Assembly (NCBI GenBank): GCA_011053245.1
Contig: DRGS01000166.1
Span: 1 to 8,396, forward strand
DNA length: 8,396 nt
Direction: 5' to 3'
DNA from: Phycisphaerales bacterium
GTDB lineage: Bacteria > Planctomycetota > Phycisphaerae > Sedimentisphaerales > Anaerohalosphaeraceae
Every line of letters starts with the position of its first letter. Positions within the stretch are counted from its first letter, which is position 1. Shown here piece after piece: positions 1 through 7,767 of this stretch. The translations under genes and the position numbers were made by a program. A model generated the notes under the pieces. That model had not been told where the DNA came from, made no database searches, and worked only from the letters and a program-made list of their open reading frames with translations.

Positions 1-1027
1 GACAGCTTAACGCCTTGTTCTTGGCTTTTTGAAGTTCATCTTCGGTGACCCCGTTTTTCGCGACATCGGCGAAGATAGACGCTACGATCTCCATCACCTT
101 GTCGGCATTTTCACTGCTGCACCTGATATAACTATATAATGCCCCCACACCGTCCATCGATTCGAACTGCATCGCCGCGATTTCCGCAAGTGCCGTATCG
201 ACAAGCCCCCAAAAGTATCGCGAGCCGGTATAGTCGCCAAGGATAACTGCCAGCAGCGACGCGGCAAATCGCCTTTCGTCCTGGGCCGAAACCGCCGGAG
301 ACACCAGGCAGATATGCTCACGCACCAGGTTCGCTTTTTCGTTGTGTTGCTTTTCCCTTGTGCCTTCGAAAAAACTGATCTCTCTTGAAACTTCGGTACT
401 CTGCCACGAAGAACAGTTCGCCTCTGCCAGTTTGCAGATCGCGTCAAAATCAATGTTGCCGCAGCACGCCAGAACCATATTGTTAGGAGCATAATGTTCG
501 GCAAAATATCCACGCATCTGCTCAGATGTCAAGGCATCGATACTCTCATTGGATCCGAGTACGCTCTGGCTGCACCGATGCCCGCGAAAATGCAACGCCC
601 GCGCCTGATCCATAACGTCAAATTGGGGCAGATCCTTATACATTGCGATCTCCTCCTTGATGACGTTCTTTTCCATATTAAAATCGTCATCGCGAAGCGA
701 GGGCCGCATAAGTTTCGACCAGAGTTCGGTCACCTCCTCGATATATTCCGGTAGGACCGCGGCATAGTAAACCGTATTCTCTTCACTTGTAAACGCATTG
801 AACTTTGCCCCGAGCCGATCGAAAGCCTCGTTAACCTCAAGAGCGCTAAGATCCTCGGTGCCCTTGAACATCATATGTTCCAGGAAATGCGAAACACCGT
901 TTATGGCATCAGTTTCATCACGTGCCCCGGCTCTGGTAAAAAAACCCACAGCAGCCGATTGCGCCGCCGGATTGACCTCACCGACTATCGTAAGCCCGTT
1001 CGCTAATGTCTTATTCTTAAATTCCAT
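1..1027 (-). CDS. M16 family zinc metallopeptidase, catalytic subunit (partial, C-terminus beyond window)
   Basis: Predicted zinc endopeptidase of the M16B (processing peptidase-like) type. I translated it by hand from an ATG at 1027-1025; 342 residues are visible before the left edge cuts the gene, probably removing the last 70-100 residues. Seen directly: the inverted zinc motif HFLEH at residues 47-51 in the context GVSHFLEHMMFKGT, and the distal ligand region VIKEEIAMYKD, where Glu126 lies 74 residues after His51, the usual spacing. The second domain has GDYTGSRYFWGLVDTALAE (about 264-282). At that place the substrate-binding Arg and Tyr of M16 proteins are replaced by Val276 and Ile283. 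So the catalytic half is intact but should need a partner to supply Arg/Tyr. The gene directly upstream encodes such a protein, 30 bases away. ACAGGT lies 8 bases before the ATG, with AAAGGA further up. No signal peptide is visible, so a cytoplasmic location is likely. The substrate is unknown. Confidence 0.93.
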   Translation of the reverse strand, partial: MEFKNKTLANGLTIVGEVNPAAQSAAVGFFTRAGARDETDAINGVSHFLEHMMFKGTEDLSALEVNEAFDRLGAKFNAFTSEENTVYYAAVLPEYIEEVTELWSKLMRPSLRDDDFNMEKNVIKEEIAMYKDLPQFDVMDQARALHFRGHRCSQSVLGSNESIDALTSEQMRGYFAEHYAPNNMVLACCGNIDFDAICKLAEANCSSWQSTEVSREISFFEGTREKQHNEKANLVREHICLVSPAVSAQDERRFAASLLAVILGDYTGSRYFWGLVDTALAEIAAMQFESMDGVGALYSYIRCSSENADKVMEIVASIFADVAKNGVTEDELQKAKNKALSC

Positions 1028-1057
1028 CGAATGTACCTGTCGTCCTTTATATCAGCG

Positions 1058-2302
1058 TCAGTTTTTCTGCTTTTTTAACTCAATAGATTTCGGCCCGATC
1101 GTAACTACTGTATAATCGCCAAACTTGTTGCTCGTCAGAAAATCCCCGATAGAATCTACGGTGATCTCTTCGAATTTCTTCTTTATCTCTTCCAGCGGCC
1201 TGACCCTGCCGAATAAGTAATAGTCATGAGCAATGCCGCCGGCCCGCGAGATGGTCGATTCGCTCTGCATTATCAGCGTGCTCTTTAGCCCGACCTTTGC
1301 CCTTTGTAATTCGTTTTCGCTGACACCTTCTGCCAGACGGGCAAATTCGGTAACTATAACATCAAGCGTCTGCTGAGCCTTATCCGGTGTGGTTCCCGCG
1401 TAACAGCTTACGCCCGCCATCTCCTTGAGAGAATTGTACTGGGCGCCGATAGCATAGCAGAGTCCGCGTTTTTCACGCACCTCGGTAAACAACCTGCTGC
1501 TCATACCGCCCGATAGCACCGAAACTGCCGTCCTTGCATTGTAGTAGTCTTCCGTGGTCACCGCCGCCGTATCGGTCATAAGACCTATGTGAACCTGGGC
1601 TCCGTCATGGGGAAAATGAGTGCGATCTTCGCCCTTTTCACCGATCGTTATCTTCGTATCGAATTCCGGCTGAGGTGTATTGAAAAGTTTTTCAAGTCTT
1701 TTGCATATCGCGCTAAATTTATATTTGCCTGCAACTGCAAAAATAGTTTGTGAGAGATTGAAATTTTCTTTTATTATCGAAGATGTACCCTCCGGTTCGA
1801 GCCTTTCCAATTCGTCGACCTTACCCATCGCCGGAAGACCCAGAGGCGTCGGGTAGAACTGCTCGCAAAGATTGAGCATGACCTTGTGCCGAGGATCATC
1901 GTCAAGGCCGGTAAGATCATGCATGGCAAGCTGCTTTGACAAGGCAAACTGATCGACATCGAGCGTCGGCCTCAGAATAATATCGGCATAGATGTCAATG
2001 GCAGCTTCAAGGTTGCTTGCCTCAAGTGCCGCGCCCAATGAAATGTGACTTGAGTTCATCGAGGTATTTCTATGTAAACCCAATGAATCGAGGGCGTCTA
2101 TAAGTTCTCTGCTGTTCCGATCGCCTGCACCGCGGAATATCCAGTCGGTGATGACCGCCCCCGCTCCGCAGCAGCCGTATGGAAAACGTGATGAACCGCT
2201 TGGAAGCAGAAACGTAAACGCCGCCGAACCGACTTGCTCTATTGGTTCGCCGAGAATGACCATTCCGTTTTTCAATATATGCTTATCAAGCTTTTCCGAC
2301 AT
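1058..2302 (-). CDS. M16 family peptidase-like protein, non-catalytic (R/Y) subunit
   Basis: A 414-residue protein of M16B length with two M16-type domains. Where active members have HxxEH, this one reads VITDWIFRGAGDR (about 50-62), so both zinc histidines and the catalytic Glu are gone and it should not hydrolyse peptides alone. The C-terminal domain keeps the strong signature GGMSSRLFTEVREKRGLCYA (265-284). Arg276 and Tyr283 are seven residues apart, like the Arg/Tyr pair that holds substrate in M16 enzymes. Inference: it is the substrate-binding partner of the catalytic M16 protein encoded 30 bases downstream, as in the alpha/beta mitochondrial processing peptidase and bacterial heterodimeric M16B proteases. 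ATG start at 2302, with only a weak GGGACG ribosome site. It lies 37 bases after the smc stop codon, suggesting co-transcription. No signal peptide or membrane segment is visible. A processing or quality-control role is possible, but the target cannot be read from the sequence. Confidence 0.92.
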   Translation of the reverse strand: MSEKLDKHILKNGMVILGEPIEQVGSAAFTFLLPSGSSRFPYGCCGAGAVITDWIFRGAGDRNSRELIDALDSLGLHRNTSMNSSHISLGAALEASNLEAAIDIYADIILRPTLDVDQFALSKQLAMHDLTGLDDDPRHKVMLNLCEQFYPTPLGLPAMGKVDELERLEPEGTSSIIKENFNLSQTIFAVAGKYKFSAICKRLEKLFNTPQPEFDTKITIGEKGEDRTHFPHDGAQVHIGLMTDTAAVTTEDYYNARTAVSVLSGGMSSRLFTEVREKRGLCYAIGAQYNSLKEMAGVSCYAGTTPDKAQQTLDVIVTEFARLAEGVSENELQRAKVGLKSTLIMQSESTISRAGGIAHDYYLFGRVRPLEEIKKKFEEITVDSIGDFLTSNKFGDYTVVTIGPKSIELKKQKN

Positions 2303-2339
2303 ACTGTTTCGTCCCGATTATCTTATACCAATTACATGT

Positions 2340-5300
2340 TTAGGCGACAGCCGTATCCGTTTCGCTGTCTATTCCGTCAAATTTTACGCTAATCTTCTTG
2401 CTCACACCCTTGGTTTGCATCGTCACGCCGTAAAGAATATCTACAATGCTCATCGTCCGCTTGGAGTGCGTGATGATAACAAACTGAGAGTCCTTCTGGA
2501 ATTCCTTAACGATCATATTGAAGCGTTCGTTATTGGCTTCGTCCAGTGCCGCGTCAACCTCATCAAGCAGACAGAACGGAGACGGCTTGCTCCTGAATAC
2601 CGCAAACAGCAACCCAAGAGCGGTAAGAGTTTTTTCGCCGCCGCTGAGCAAACTTATACTCCGCGTTTCCTTGCCCGGAGGACGGGCTATGATCTCTATG
2701 CCGCTTTCGAGAATATCGTCCGGATCTTCAAGCAGAATGTCAGCTTGGCCGCCGCCGAACAGCTTTCTGAAAAGTATCTGGAAATTCTTTCGGACCTCTT
2801 CAAAGGTAACTCGGAATTTCTCTTTGCTTTCCTTATTGATCTTAGCGATAAGCTGTTCAAGCTGAGCTTTGCTGTCGTTAAGGTCCTCGACCTGTTTGGT
2901 GAGAAAATTATATCTATCTTCAAGCTGCTGCTGCTGTTCGATAGCGTCAACATTTACATTGCCAAGCCGTTCGATCTTACCTCTAAGCTGCGATATCTCT
3001 TCCCTAACCTGATCCCAGTCGACATCCTGCTGCTCAAAGTTCTTATACGCCTGGCAAAGATCGATCTGCAACTCTTCCGATATCCTCTGGCAGAGATCCT
3101 CGGTCTTGACATTCAACTGACCGAGATCAAGTTTGACCTCATGGATATGCTCTTCGACCTGAGCCTGCTCGATCCGTCTCTGACGAAGACTCTGTTCGGT
3201 TTCCTTCTGCTGCGACATAAGCTGCTGAACCTTTTGATGCATCTCAACGCTGTTTTTCTGAGCAAGTTCTTTTTCAACGTACAGTTCAGATACTTTCGAT
3301 CCCGCCGAGAGAATGTTTCGTTCAGTCTGTTTGACCTGATCGTCACAACCAGCCAGTTCGCCTCTTACCGATTCCAACGCCACCCTTCCATGCTGGAGCT
3401 GACTTTGCAAACTTGCGATCTGCTGCTTAATGGACCTTTGCTGTTCGGCGACCTTGCCGGCCTGAACCTTTAACTCCGTAAGAGCCTGCGATTTGCTTTG
3501 TTGAAGCTCTTTCTTTTCGGCAAACACTTCTTCCAGTTCTTCAATGCGGGTCGTTCTTTGAGTATTGATCTCTTCGAGTTCGTCGAGGCTCTGGCGAGAA
3601 TCATGTTCCCGCTGAACGGATTGAGTTATCTCTTTTTCGAGAGATTCGATCTCACTTACAATGACAGGCTGCTCTTCCGAAAGGCGTTTGATATTCTGTT
3701 CCAGCAATTGCAGCCGCGATTCGGTATCGATCCGTTCCGTGTTGGCCTCGTAGATAGCCGTCCTGAAATCCTTACACAGACGTTCAAGATGATGACTTTG
3801 CTGGTTATTCTGCTCAAGAGTTTTTTCGATCTCTCTGATTTCGTATGACACTTTCGCGACATCCTGTTCAAGCTGATTCAATCTGCTCTTTCTCGATATA
3901 AGCTGCGCCGTCTTGCCCACAGGGCCTGCGCTTATGATATTCTGACCGTTAAAGACTTCGCCCGCATCCGTTACAAAGCTGTATTCGCTGCCAAACCGCG
4001 CCGAAAGATCAACCGCCGCATCGAGACTATCGACAAGAATGACACGCCCGAAGAGATGCCACGCAAGCCTTGCGTATTTACTGTCGCAATTGACGAACTC
4101 AACTACCCTCGCGCGAACCGACGGGTATTGCGAAAGATCAAGCTTATCAACAAAGGGTTCGAGCTTATCGGTGCATATCACCTTGACCCTGCTGTCGAGT
4201 TGGTCGCGAAGTTGACTGTCCGCAAGGAACCTGTGCGTACTGTTTATTACGAGAGCATCCGAAAACCCCTCTATCGCAGCTTCCACAGCCGCGGCGTGGG
4301 CTACATCGGCGTTTATTATGTCTGCTATCACGCCGTCGATATAATCGTATCGATCACCGGACGGATCGTTTTTGTCCGCCTTAGCTTCCAGTATCTTCCG
4401 TATGGAACTGTTTAGACCTTCGCGCTTAGCTTCCATATCGGAAAGAATATTGAATTCGCTGGTAAGTGCGCTTCGTGATTCCTTAGCACCTGCAAGTGAT
4501 TCGTTCGCGATGGCTCGCTGGCTGTCAAACTCCTCTATCTGACCGCGTTTTTCATCGAGGCTCTGCTTCAGCTCCGCCAGAACACTATTGATGTCGCCAT
4601 GCTTGGTTTTGTGAAGGGCCTTTTCCGTAAGCAAACCCTCTAACTGCTGCCTGGCTTCGTTGGCCCTGCCGCTAAGCCGGTTCTTTTGACCGGTAAGATT
4701 ATTGCGATAGCTACCCATGCTCTGTATCTCGTTGTGCAACTGTGCCGTTCGTCTTACAATATCTATGATGCCGGACTTTTCATCCTCGAGGTCAGCTTCG
4801 ATACTCGCGCACTCGCTGTTGATAACATTGATCTCATTTTCCATTTCAAGCAGATCGCGATTGGTACTGTCAAGGTCAACTTCGTTCTTCTCTAATTCCT
4901 GTTCGCATTCGCTAAGCTCGCCGCTGAAGACTTTTTCCTGTTCGGTAAGTTTACCTATCTGTTCGGCAGCCGTTGCTTTTCTTTCGGCTAATTCTTCAAT
5001 GCGGTTTTTCAGGAACCCGATACGCTCATGCTGCTGCTCGATCTTGCTTTTTGCGGAAATAAGGCTGTTGTCCCAGCGGTTGATCTCACCATCGGTTTCG
5101 AGTATCGTATTGCCCAGTTCACTTACCAAGGCATCCTGTCTCGCAACGTCGGCGACGACCGTCCCGAAAGTTTTCTCAAACCCCGCAAGGTCGGCGTTTC
5201 TCTTGCCGCTCTTAACGGTCAGCTTATCATACTCAGCCAAAGAATAATTCACCTTCAGTTCTTTGAGTTTTTCACTGTACTGCAAATAGTTCCTTGCCTT

Positions 5301-5927
5301 ACCCGCCTGAAGTTTGATACTGCGAAGCTGTCGTCCCACTTCCGAAACGATATCGGCAAGGCGAAGAAGGTTCTGTTCCGTCCTGTCGAGTTTGCGAAGA
5401 GCTTCCTTTTTGTGAGCCTTGTATTTGCTGATGCCGGCGGCTTCTTCAAAAATGGTGCGGCGATCGGTCTTAGATGCATGTAGAAGTTGATCGATCTGGC
5501 CCTGCTCGATGATCGAATAAGCGCTGACGCCAACGCCGGTATCCATGAACAGTTCGCGAATGTCTTTCAGGCGGCATGAACAGTTGTTGATAAGGTAGTC
5601 GCTATCACCGCTGCGGTAAAGCCTGCGAGTGATCTGCAACTCGTCCTGCTCGATGCCGAGACCGGTCACCTCAGAAAAGAATAAACTCACCTCTGCCATG
5701 CCGGATGCTTTTCGGCTGCTCGAACCGCTGAAGATAACGTCAGACATCTGACCGCTGCGAAGACTCTTAGGGCTTTGATTGCCCAGAACCCACTTCACAG
5801 CGTCAACGACATTGCTCTTGCCGCAGCCGTTAGGGCCGACGATCGCGGTTATGTTCTGGTTAAACGTAAATTCAGTTTTATCTGCAAAGCTCTTAAACCC
5901 GTTAAGAGCTATCTTCTCAAGTCGCAT
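2340..5927 (-). CDS. smc: chromosome segregation protein SMC (condensin ATPase)
   Basis: Full-length bacterial SMC of 1195 residues, the usual size. It dimerises through a hinge and, with ScpA/ScpB, forms the ATP-driven loop-extruding condensin that compacts and segregates the chromosome; neither partner is in the window. Seen in order: N-terminal head with Walker A GPNGCGKS (31-38) and Q-loop LGNQS (about Gln51); conserved YSIIEQGQIDQLL (137-149); first coiled coil from about 170 to 510, rich in Glu, Lys, Gln and Leu; hinge about 525-670, from YDYIDGVIADII to NIISAGPVGK; second coiled coil about 680-1050; C-terminal head with ABC signature LLSGGEKTLTALGLLFA (1093-1109), Walker B FCLLDEVDAALDE (1118-1130) with catalytic Glu1123, and H-loop IITHS with His1154. 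All ATPase motifs are intact. The ATG at 5927 has GGAGG seven bases upstream, a clear start. It probably leads an operon with the two M16 genes and has its own likely promoter in the gap behind the FlgI-like gene. Confidence 0.98.
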   Translation of the reverse strand: MRLEKIALNGFKSFADKTEFTFNQNITAIVGPNGCGKSNVVDAVKWVLGNQSPKSLRSGQMSDVIFSGSSSRKASGMAEVSLFFSEVTGLGIEQDELQITRRLYRSGDSDYLINNCSCRLKDIRELFMDTGVGVSAYSIIEQGQIDQLLHASKTDRRTIFEEAAGISKYKAHKKEALRKLDRTEQNLLRLADIVSEVGRQLRSIKLQAGKARNYLQYSEKLKELKVNYSLAEYDKLTVKSGKRNADLAGFEKTFGTVVADVARQDALVSELGNTILETDGEINRWDNSLISAKSKIEQQHERIGFLKNRIEELAERKATAAEQIGKLTEQEKVFSGELSECEQELEKNEVDLDSTNRDLLEMENEINVINSECASIEADLEDEKSGIIDIVRRTAQLHNEIQSMGSYRNNLTGQKNRLSGRANEARQQLEGLLTEKALHKTKHGDINSVLAELKQSLDEKRGQIEEFDSQRAIANESLAGAKESRSALTSEFNILSDMEAKREGLNSSIRKILEAKADKNDPSGDRYDYIDGVIADIINADVAHAAAVEAAIEGFSDALVINSTHRFLADSQLRDQLDSRVKVICTDKLEPFVDKLDLSQYPSVRARVVEFVNCDSKYARLAWHLFGRVILVDSLDAAVDLSARFGSEYSFVTDAGEVFNGQNIISAGPVGKTAQLISRKSRLNQLEQDVAKVSYEIREIEKTLEQNNQQSHHLERLCKDFRTAIYEANTERIDTESRLQLLEQNIKRLSEEQPVIVSEIESLEKEITQSVQREHDSRQSLDELEEINTQRTTRIEELEEVFAEKKELQQSKSQALTELKVQAGKVAEQQRSIKQQIASLQSQLQHGRVALESVRGELAGCDDQVKQTERNILSAGSKVSELYVEKELAQKNSVEMHQKVQQLMSQQKETEQSLRQRRIEQAQVEEHIHEVKLDLGQLNVKTEDLCQRISEELQIDLCQAYKNFEQQDVDWDQVREEISQLRGKIERLGNVNVDAIEQQQQLEDRYNFLTKQVEDLNDSKAQLEQLIAKINKESKEKFRVTFEEVRKNFQILFRKLFGGGQADILLEDPDDILESGIEIIARPPGKETRSISLLSGGEKTLTALGLLFAVFRSKPSPFCLLDEVDAALDEANNERFNMIVKEFQKDSQFVIITHSKRTMSIVDILYGVTMQTKGVSKKISVKFDGIDSETDTAVA

Positions 5928-5934
5928 TGCGTAA

Positions 5935-5939
5935 CCTCC
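5935..5939 (-). promoter_or_regulatory. Shine-Dalgarno site of smc
   Basis: On the minus strand TGGAGG precedes the smc ATG with seven bases between GGAGG and the start codon. It is the strongest ribosome site in the window and fixes the smc start at 5927. It also lies inside a short overlapping upstream reading frame (see findings). Confidence 0.85.
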
Positions 5940-5946
5940 ATGTTAA

Positions 5947-5972
5947 GCTTTTCTAAAAGCAGACTTCTCTGC
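5947..5972 (-). other. two mutually exclusive small hairpins in the smc leader
   Basis: Read on the minus strand, GCAGA-GAAG-TCTGC forms a 5-bp stem (5972 to 5959) followed directly by TTTT. Its last two bases also begin a second 5-bp stem, GCTTT-TAGA-AAAGC (5960 to 5947). The two stems share the GC at 5959-5960, so only one can form fully at a time. The first stem plus T run resembles a weak intrinsic terminator, either for the FlgI-like transcript or as an attenuator ahead of smc. Both stems are short, and chance is a real alternative. Confidence 0.3.
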
Positions 5973-6003
5973 GGTTTCATCATACCTCACTGATCTCTCA
6001 TGT

Positions 6004-6032
6004 ATTTAATCGGTTAAAACTCACTATTTCAA
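6004..6032 (-). promoter_or_regulatory. putative sigma70-type promoter of smc
   Basis: On the minus strand a -35-like TTGAAA (6032-6027) is followed after exactly 17 bases by a -10-like TTAAAT (6009-6004). This predicts a transcript start near 5997 and a leader of about 70 bases before the smc ATG. The -35 box matches consensus at five of six positions and the -10 box at four of six. The region is AT-rich and lies between the FlgI-like stop and smc, the expected place. Read-through from the FlgI-like gene cannot be excluded, since no strong terminator is visible. Confidence 0.45.
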
Positions 6033-6056
6033 TAAACTTATCGGCTTTTAGGCCTT

Positions 6057-7700
6057 TTATCGCCCAATATTATCGGTCCCGGACACGCCCTCGGCGATAA
6101 ACTCGGCTTTGATCGCTCCACTTTGGCACATCTGCTGCAAAAGGGCCAACATCTCCGAGTAGGAAACGCCTAATCCGGGTCGCAATGTTTTGTTTTCGGA
6201 TCTGCCTGCACGCCTGCAGAGCGTTTTTATGATGTCTTTAACGTTAAAGGTTGATTTCAAGGGCCCTATTAATGTTGGTTTTTGAGGGTGCTTACGCATT
6301 AAGGACACATATTTTTCGCCAGGAACGCCATTTATGACAATTTCACCTCCTTCGGTCTCTACGAAGATATCTTTCTCGCAGTATATGGGCGCACCAAAGA
6401 GGACCACTTTGGCAGAGCCGCTTCGTGAGGCATAGATGATCTTTTTGCCGCTGTGAAGGACATTGTCAACGGTGAAACCGCCCGCTATGGGCGTTTGGGA
6501 CACGGATATATCTTCCAGCTTCACCATTTGCTCATAGGCGGCGAATCGTATCGCGAAATCGTCATCTCCAAGAACGGTACTCAGAATCGCTATCGCATCA
6601 TTGCGTCGGGCGCCACTGCCGATGGCATTGACGGCGGCAAGCCTGTAACGCGAATTACGATCGGCAATGATCTCGCGAAGCGTAGCCGGCGAACGGTTGT
6701 CGCCTATTCTGAGCATGCACCTTGCAACAAAGAACCGGACCGATTCATCCGGGTCATCCAGCAGACCAACCAGATCGTCAAGAGCGGTTCTGCCGATGGC
6801 TTCAAGGGCGATCTCACTTTTAAGTTTGTTTTTAGCGGTCCTCAACTGATCTACGAGCTGTTTTATTCTTTTGGTTTGGGTCTGCCTGTCATTTGTCAGA
6901 TAGAGCGATCTGATCATCTCAAGGAATCTTGCTTTTTGGTGGTTATACTCGGGTGGGAATTTTATTTGTATTTCACCAGCCGATACGGCTCGTGCCGTTT
7001 TAGGGCCAAAGCGTTCGTTTATTCGGTTACGAACCGCGTTCGACATCATGAAATTCGGGTTCCTGAGGAACAGCGAAAGCTTTACCGGCATTTTGACGGT
7101 TCCGCCGCCGATGATGTAAGCCGATTTCAAATTAACTTTGGTGTCGCCGAGTTTGTCGATATAAATCGGTCCAGCGGCGGTAGCGAGAGTTTTTCCGAAC
7201 TGGCTAAAGCTAACATAGCCCTGCCGCTGCATCAGTTTCGTGGTGTATAATGTTCCGCCGTCGAGAGAAGTTGTTTGTGTGCTGGACAGTGCGGTAACAG
7301 TTATGTCAAACTTTTGGCCTTCGACGGCGACAGATGGTATTGTGCCGTCGACGCGGACGACAGCGGTGTTTGGGCTGGAGATGAAACGGTGTGCGTCAAT
7401 TTTGACTTTGCCACCCATCTGCTGGCGGATGTATTTTGCGAGTACGGGTCTTAAATCGGGATCGCATTCTGCGGAACCGGTTCCTGGCAAATTGGCGACG
7501 ATTCCGAAGCCGGTTATGTTGACGGCGTCAAACTCGTGGAAGAGTGCGACGGAGCCAATATCGGTGTTTAGATCGACGGGCATTGTCAGGGAGTCAAAAT
7601 CGGCGTTTTTGTCAGGATCCTGACAGCCGGAAATGACGGCGGCGAGGATTAGGATCGCTGAAAAGTATTTGATATTATTTCTATGATTTAAACAAGCCAT
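6057..7700 (-). CDS. FlgI (flagellar P-ring)-like lipoprotein with inserted HEAT repeats
   Basis: A 547-residue protein counted from the ATG at 7700. A TTG at 7748 in frame would add 16 residues, but the ATG gives a cleaner signal peptide: HRNNIK, hydrophobic YFSAILILAAVI, then lipobox ISGC with Cys26. So it should be an exported lipoprotein. Residues about 44-269 match FlgI in order: ITGFGIVANLPGTG (62-75, FlgI-like GYGLVVGLNGTGD), VEGQKFDITVTAL and LDGGTLYTTKL, and then NPNFMMSNAVRNRINERFGP (214-233) with FLEMIRSL. Residues about 297-394 carry roughly three HEAT-like helical repeats (LDDPDESVRFFVARCMLRIG, SRYRLAAVNAIG, DDDFAIRFAAYEQMV). The C-terminus returns to FlgI: GVSYSEMLALLQQMCQSG followed by AIKAEF (511-534). 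FlgI itself is about 365 residues and is periplasmic, not normally a lipoprotein. No flagellar gene is nearby, so a true P-ring role is uncertain; a FlgI-derived envelope scaffold is an alternative. Neither start has an obvious Shine-Dalgarno site. Confidence 0.85.
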   Translation of the reverse strand: MACLNHRNNIKYFSAILILAAVISGCQDPDKNADFDSLTMPVDLNTDIGSVALFHEFDAVNITGFGIVANLPGTGSAECDPDLRPVLAKYIRQQMGGKVKIDAHRFISSPNTAVVRVDGTIPSVAVEGQKFDITVTALSSTQTTSLDGGTLYTTKLMQRQGYVSFSQFGKTLATAAGPIYIDKLGDTKVNLKSAYIIGGGTVKMPVKLSLFLRNPNFMMSNAVRNRINERFGPKTARAVSAGEIQIKFPPEYNHQKARFLEMIRSLYLTNDRQTQTKRIKQLVDQLRTAKNKLKSEIALEAIGRTALDDLVGLLDDPDESVRFFVARCMLRIGDNRSPATLREIIADRNSRYRLAAVNAIGSGARRNDAIAILSTVLGDDDFAIRFAAYEQMVKLEDISVSQTPIAGGFTVDNVLHSGKKIIYASRSGSAKVVLFGAPIYCEKDIFVETEGGEIVINGVPGEKYVSLMRKHPQKPTLIGPLKSTFNVKDIIKTLCRRAGRSENKTLRPGLGVSYSEMLALLQQMCQSGAIKAEFIAEGVSGTDNIGR

Positions 7701-7708
7701 GGCAAGAC

Positions 7709-7720
7709 CCGGAATTCCGG
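7709..7720. repeat. 12-bp perfect palindrome in the leader of the FlgI-like gene
   Basis: CCGGAATTCCGG is self-complementary over 12 bases and lies 8 bases upstream of the ATG at 7700, between the predicted transcript start and the start codon. A protein-binding role is possible. As RNA the 12 bases could pair between two transcripts, but they cannot make a good hairpin because there is no loop. It may also simply be coding sequence if the TTG at 7748 is the true start. Confidence 0.4.
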
Positions 7721-7767
7721 TAAAACCTGAGTTAGACCGTACATGCAATAGTTAACACTGTGACGAA

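Noticed and set aside
94..513. 139-codon open frame on the minus strand
   Set aside because: It is out of frame with the partial M16 peptidase, whose frame carries HFLEH and the conserved second-domain motif and runs through the left edge. The 139-codon product is Arg/Trp-rich and featureless.
1028..1057. separate promoter for the second M16 gene
   Set aside because: The 30-base gap is too short for a full promoter and leader; it contains ribosome-site-like AAAGGA and AGGT instead.
2148..3473. 441-codon open frame on the plus strand
   Set aside because: It lies antisense to smc and the start of the M16 gene and crosses their junction. The minus-strand products have all expected motifs, and the plus-strand translation shows no domain, only Leu/Phe-rich sequence mirrored from coiled-coil codons.
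4717..5483. overlapping plus-strand open frames of 176 and 151 codons
   Set aside because: Both are antisense to the N-terminal coiled coil of SMC; Ser/Leu-rich translations are typical shadows of Glu/Lys/Gln-rich coding.
6020..6060. terminator after the FlgI-like gene at GGCCTAAAAGCC
   Set aside because: Only a 3-bp stem forms and no T run follows on the minus strand.
6453..7250. 265-codon open frame on the plus strand
   Set aside because: It is antisense to the FlgI/HEAT gene, has no recognisable domain, and overlaps codons whose minus-strand reading matches FlgI and HEAT motifs.
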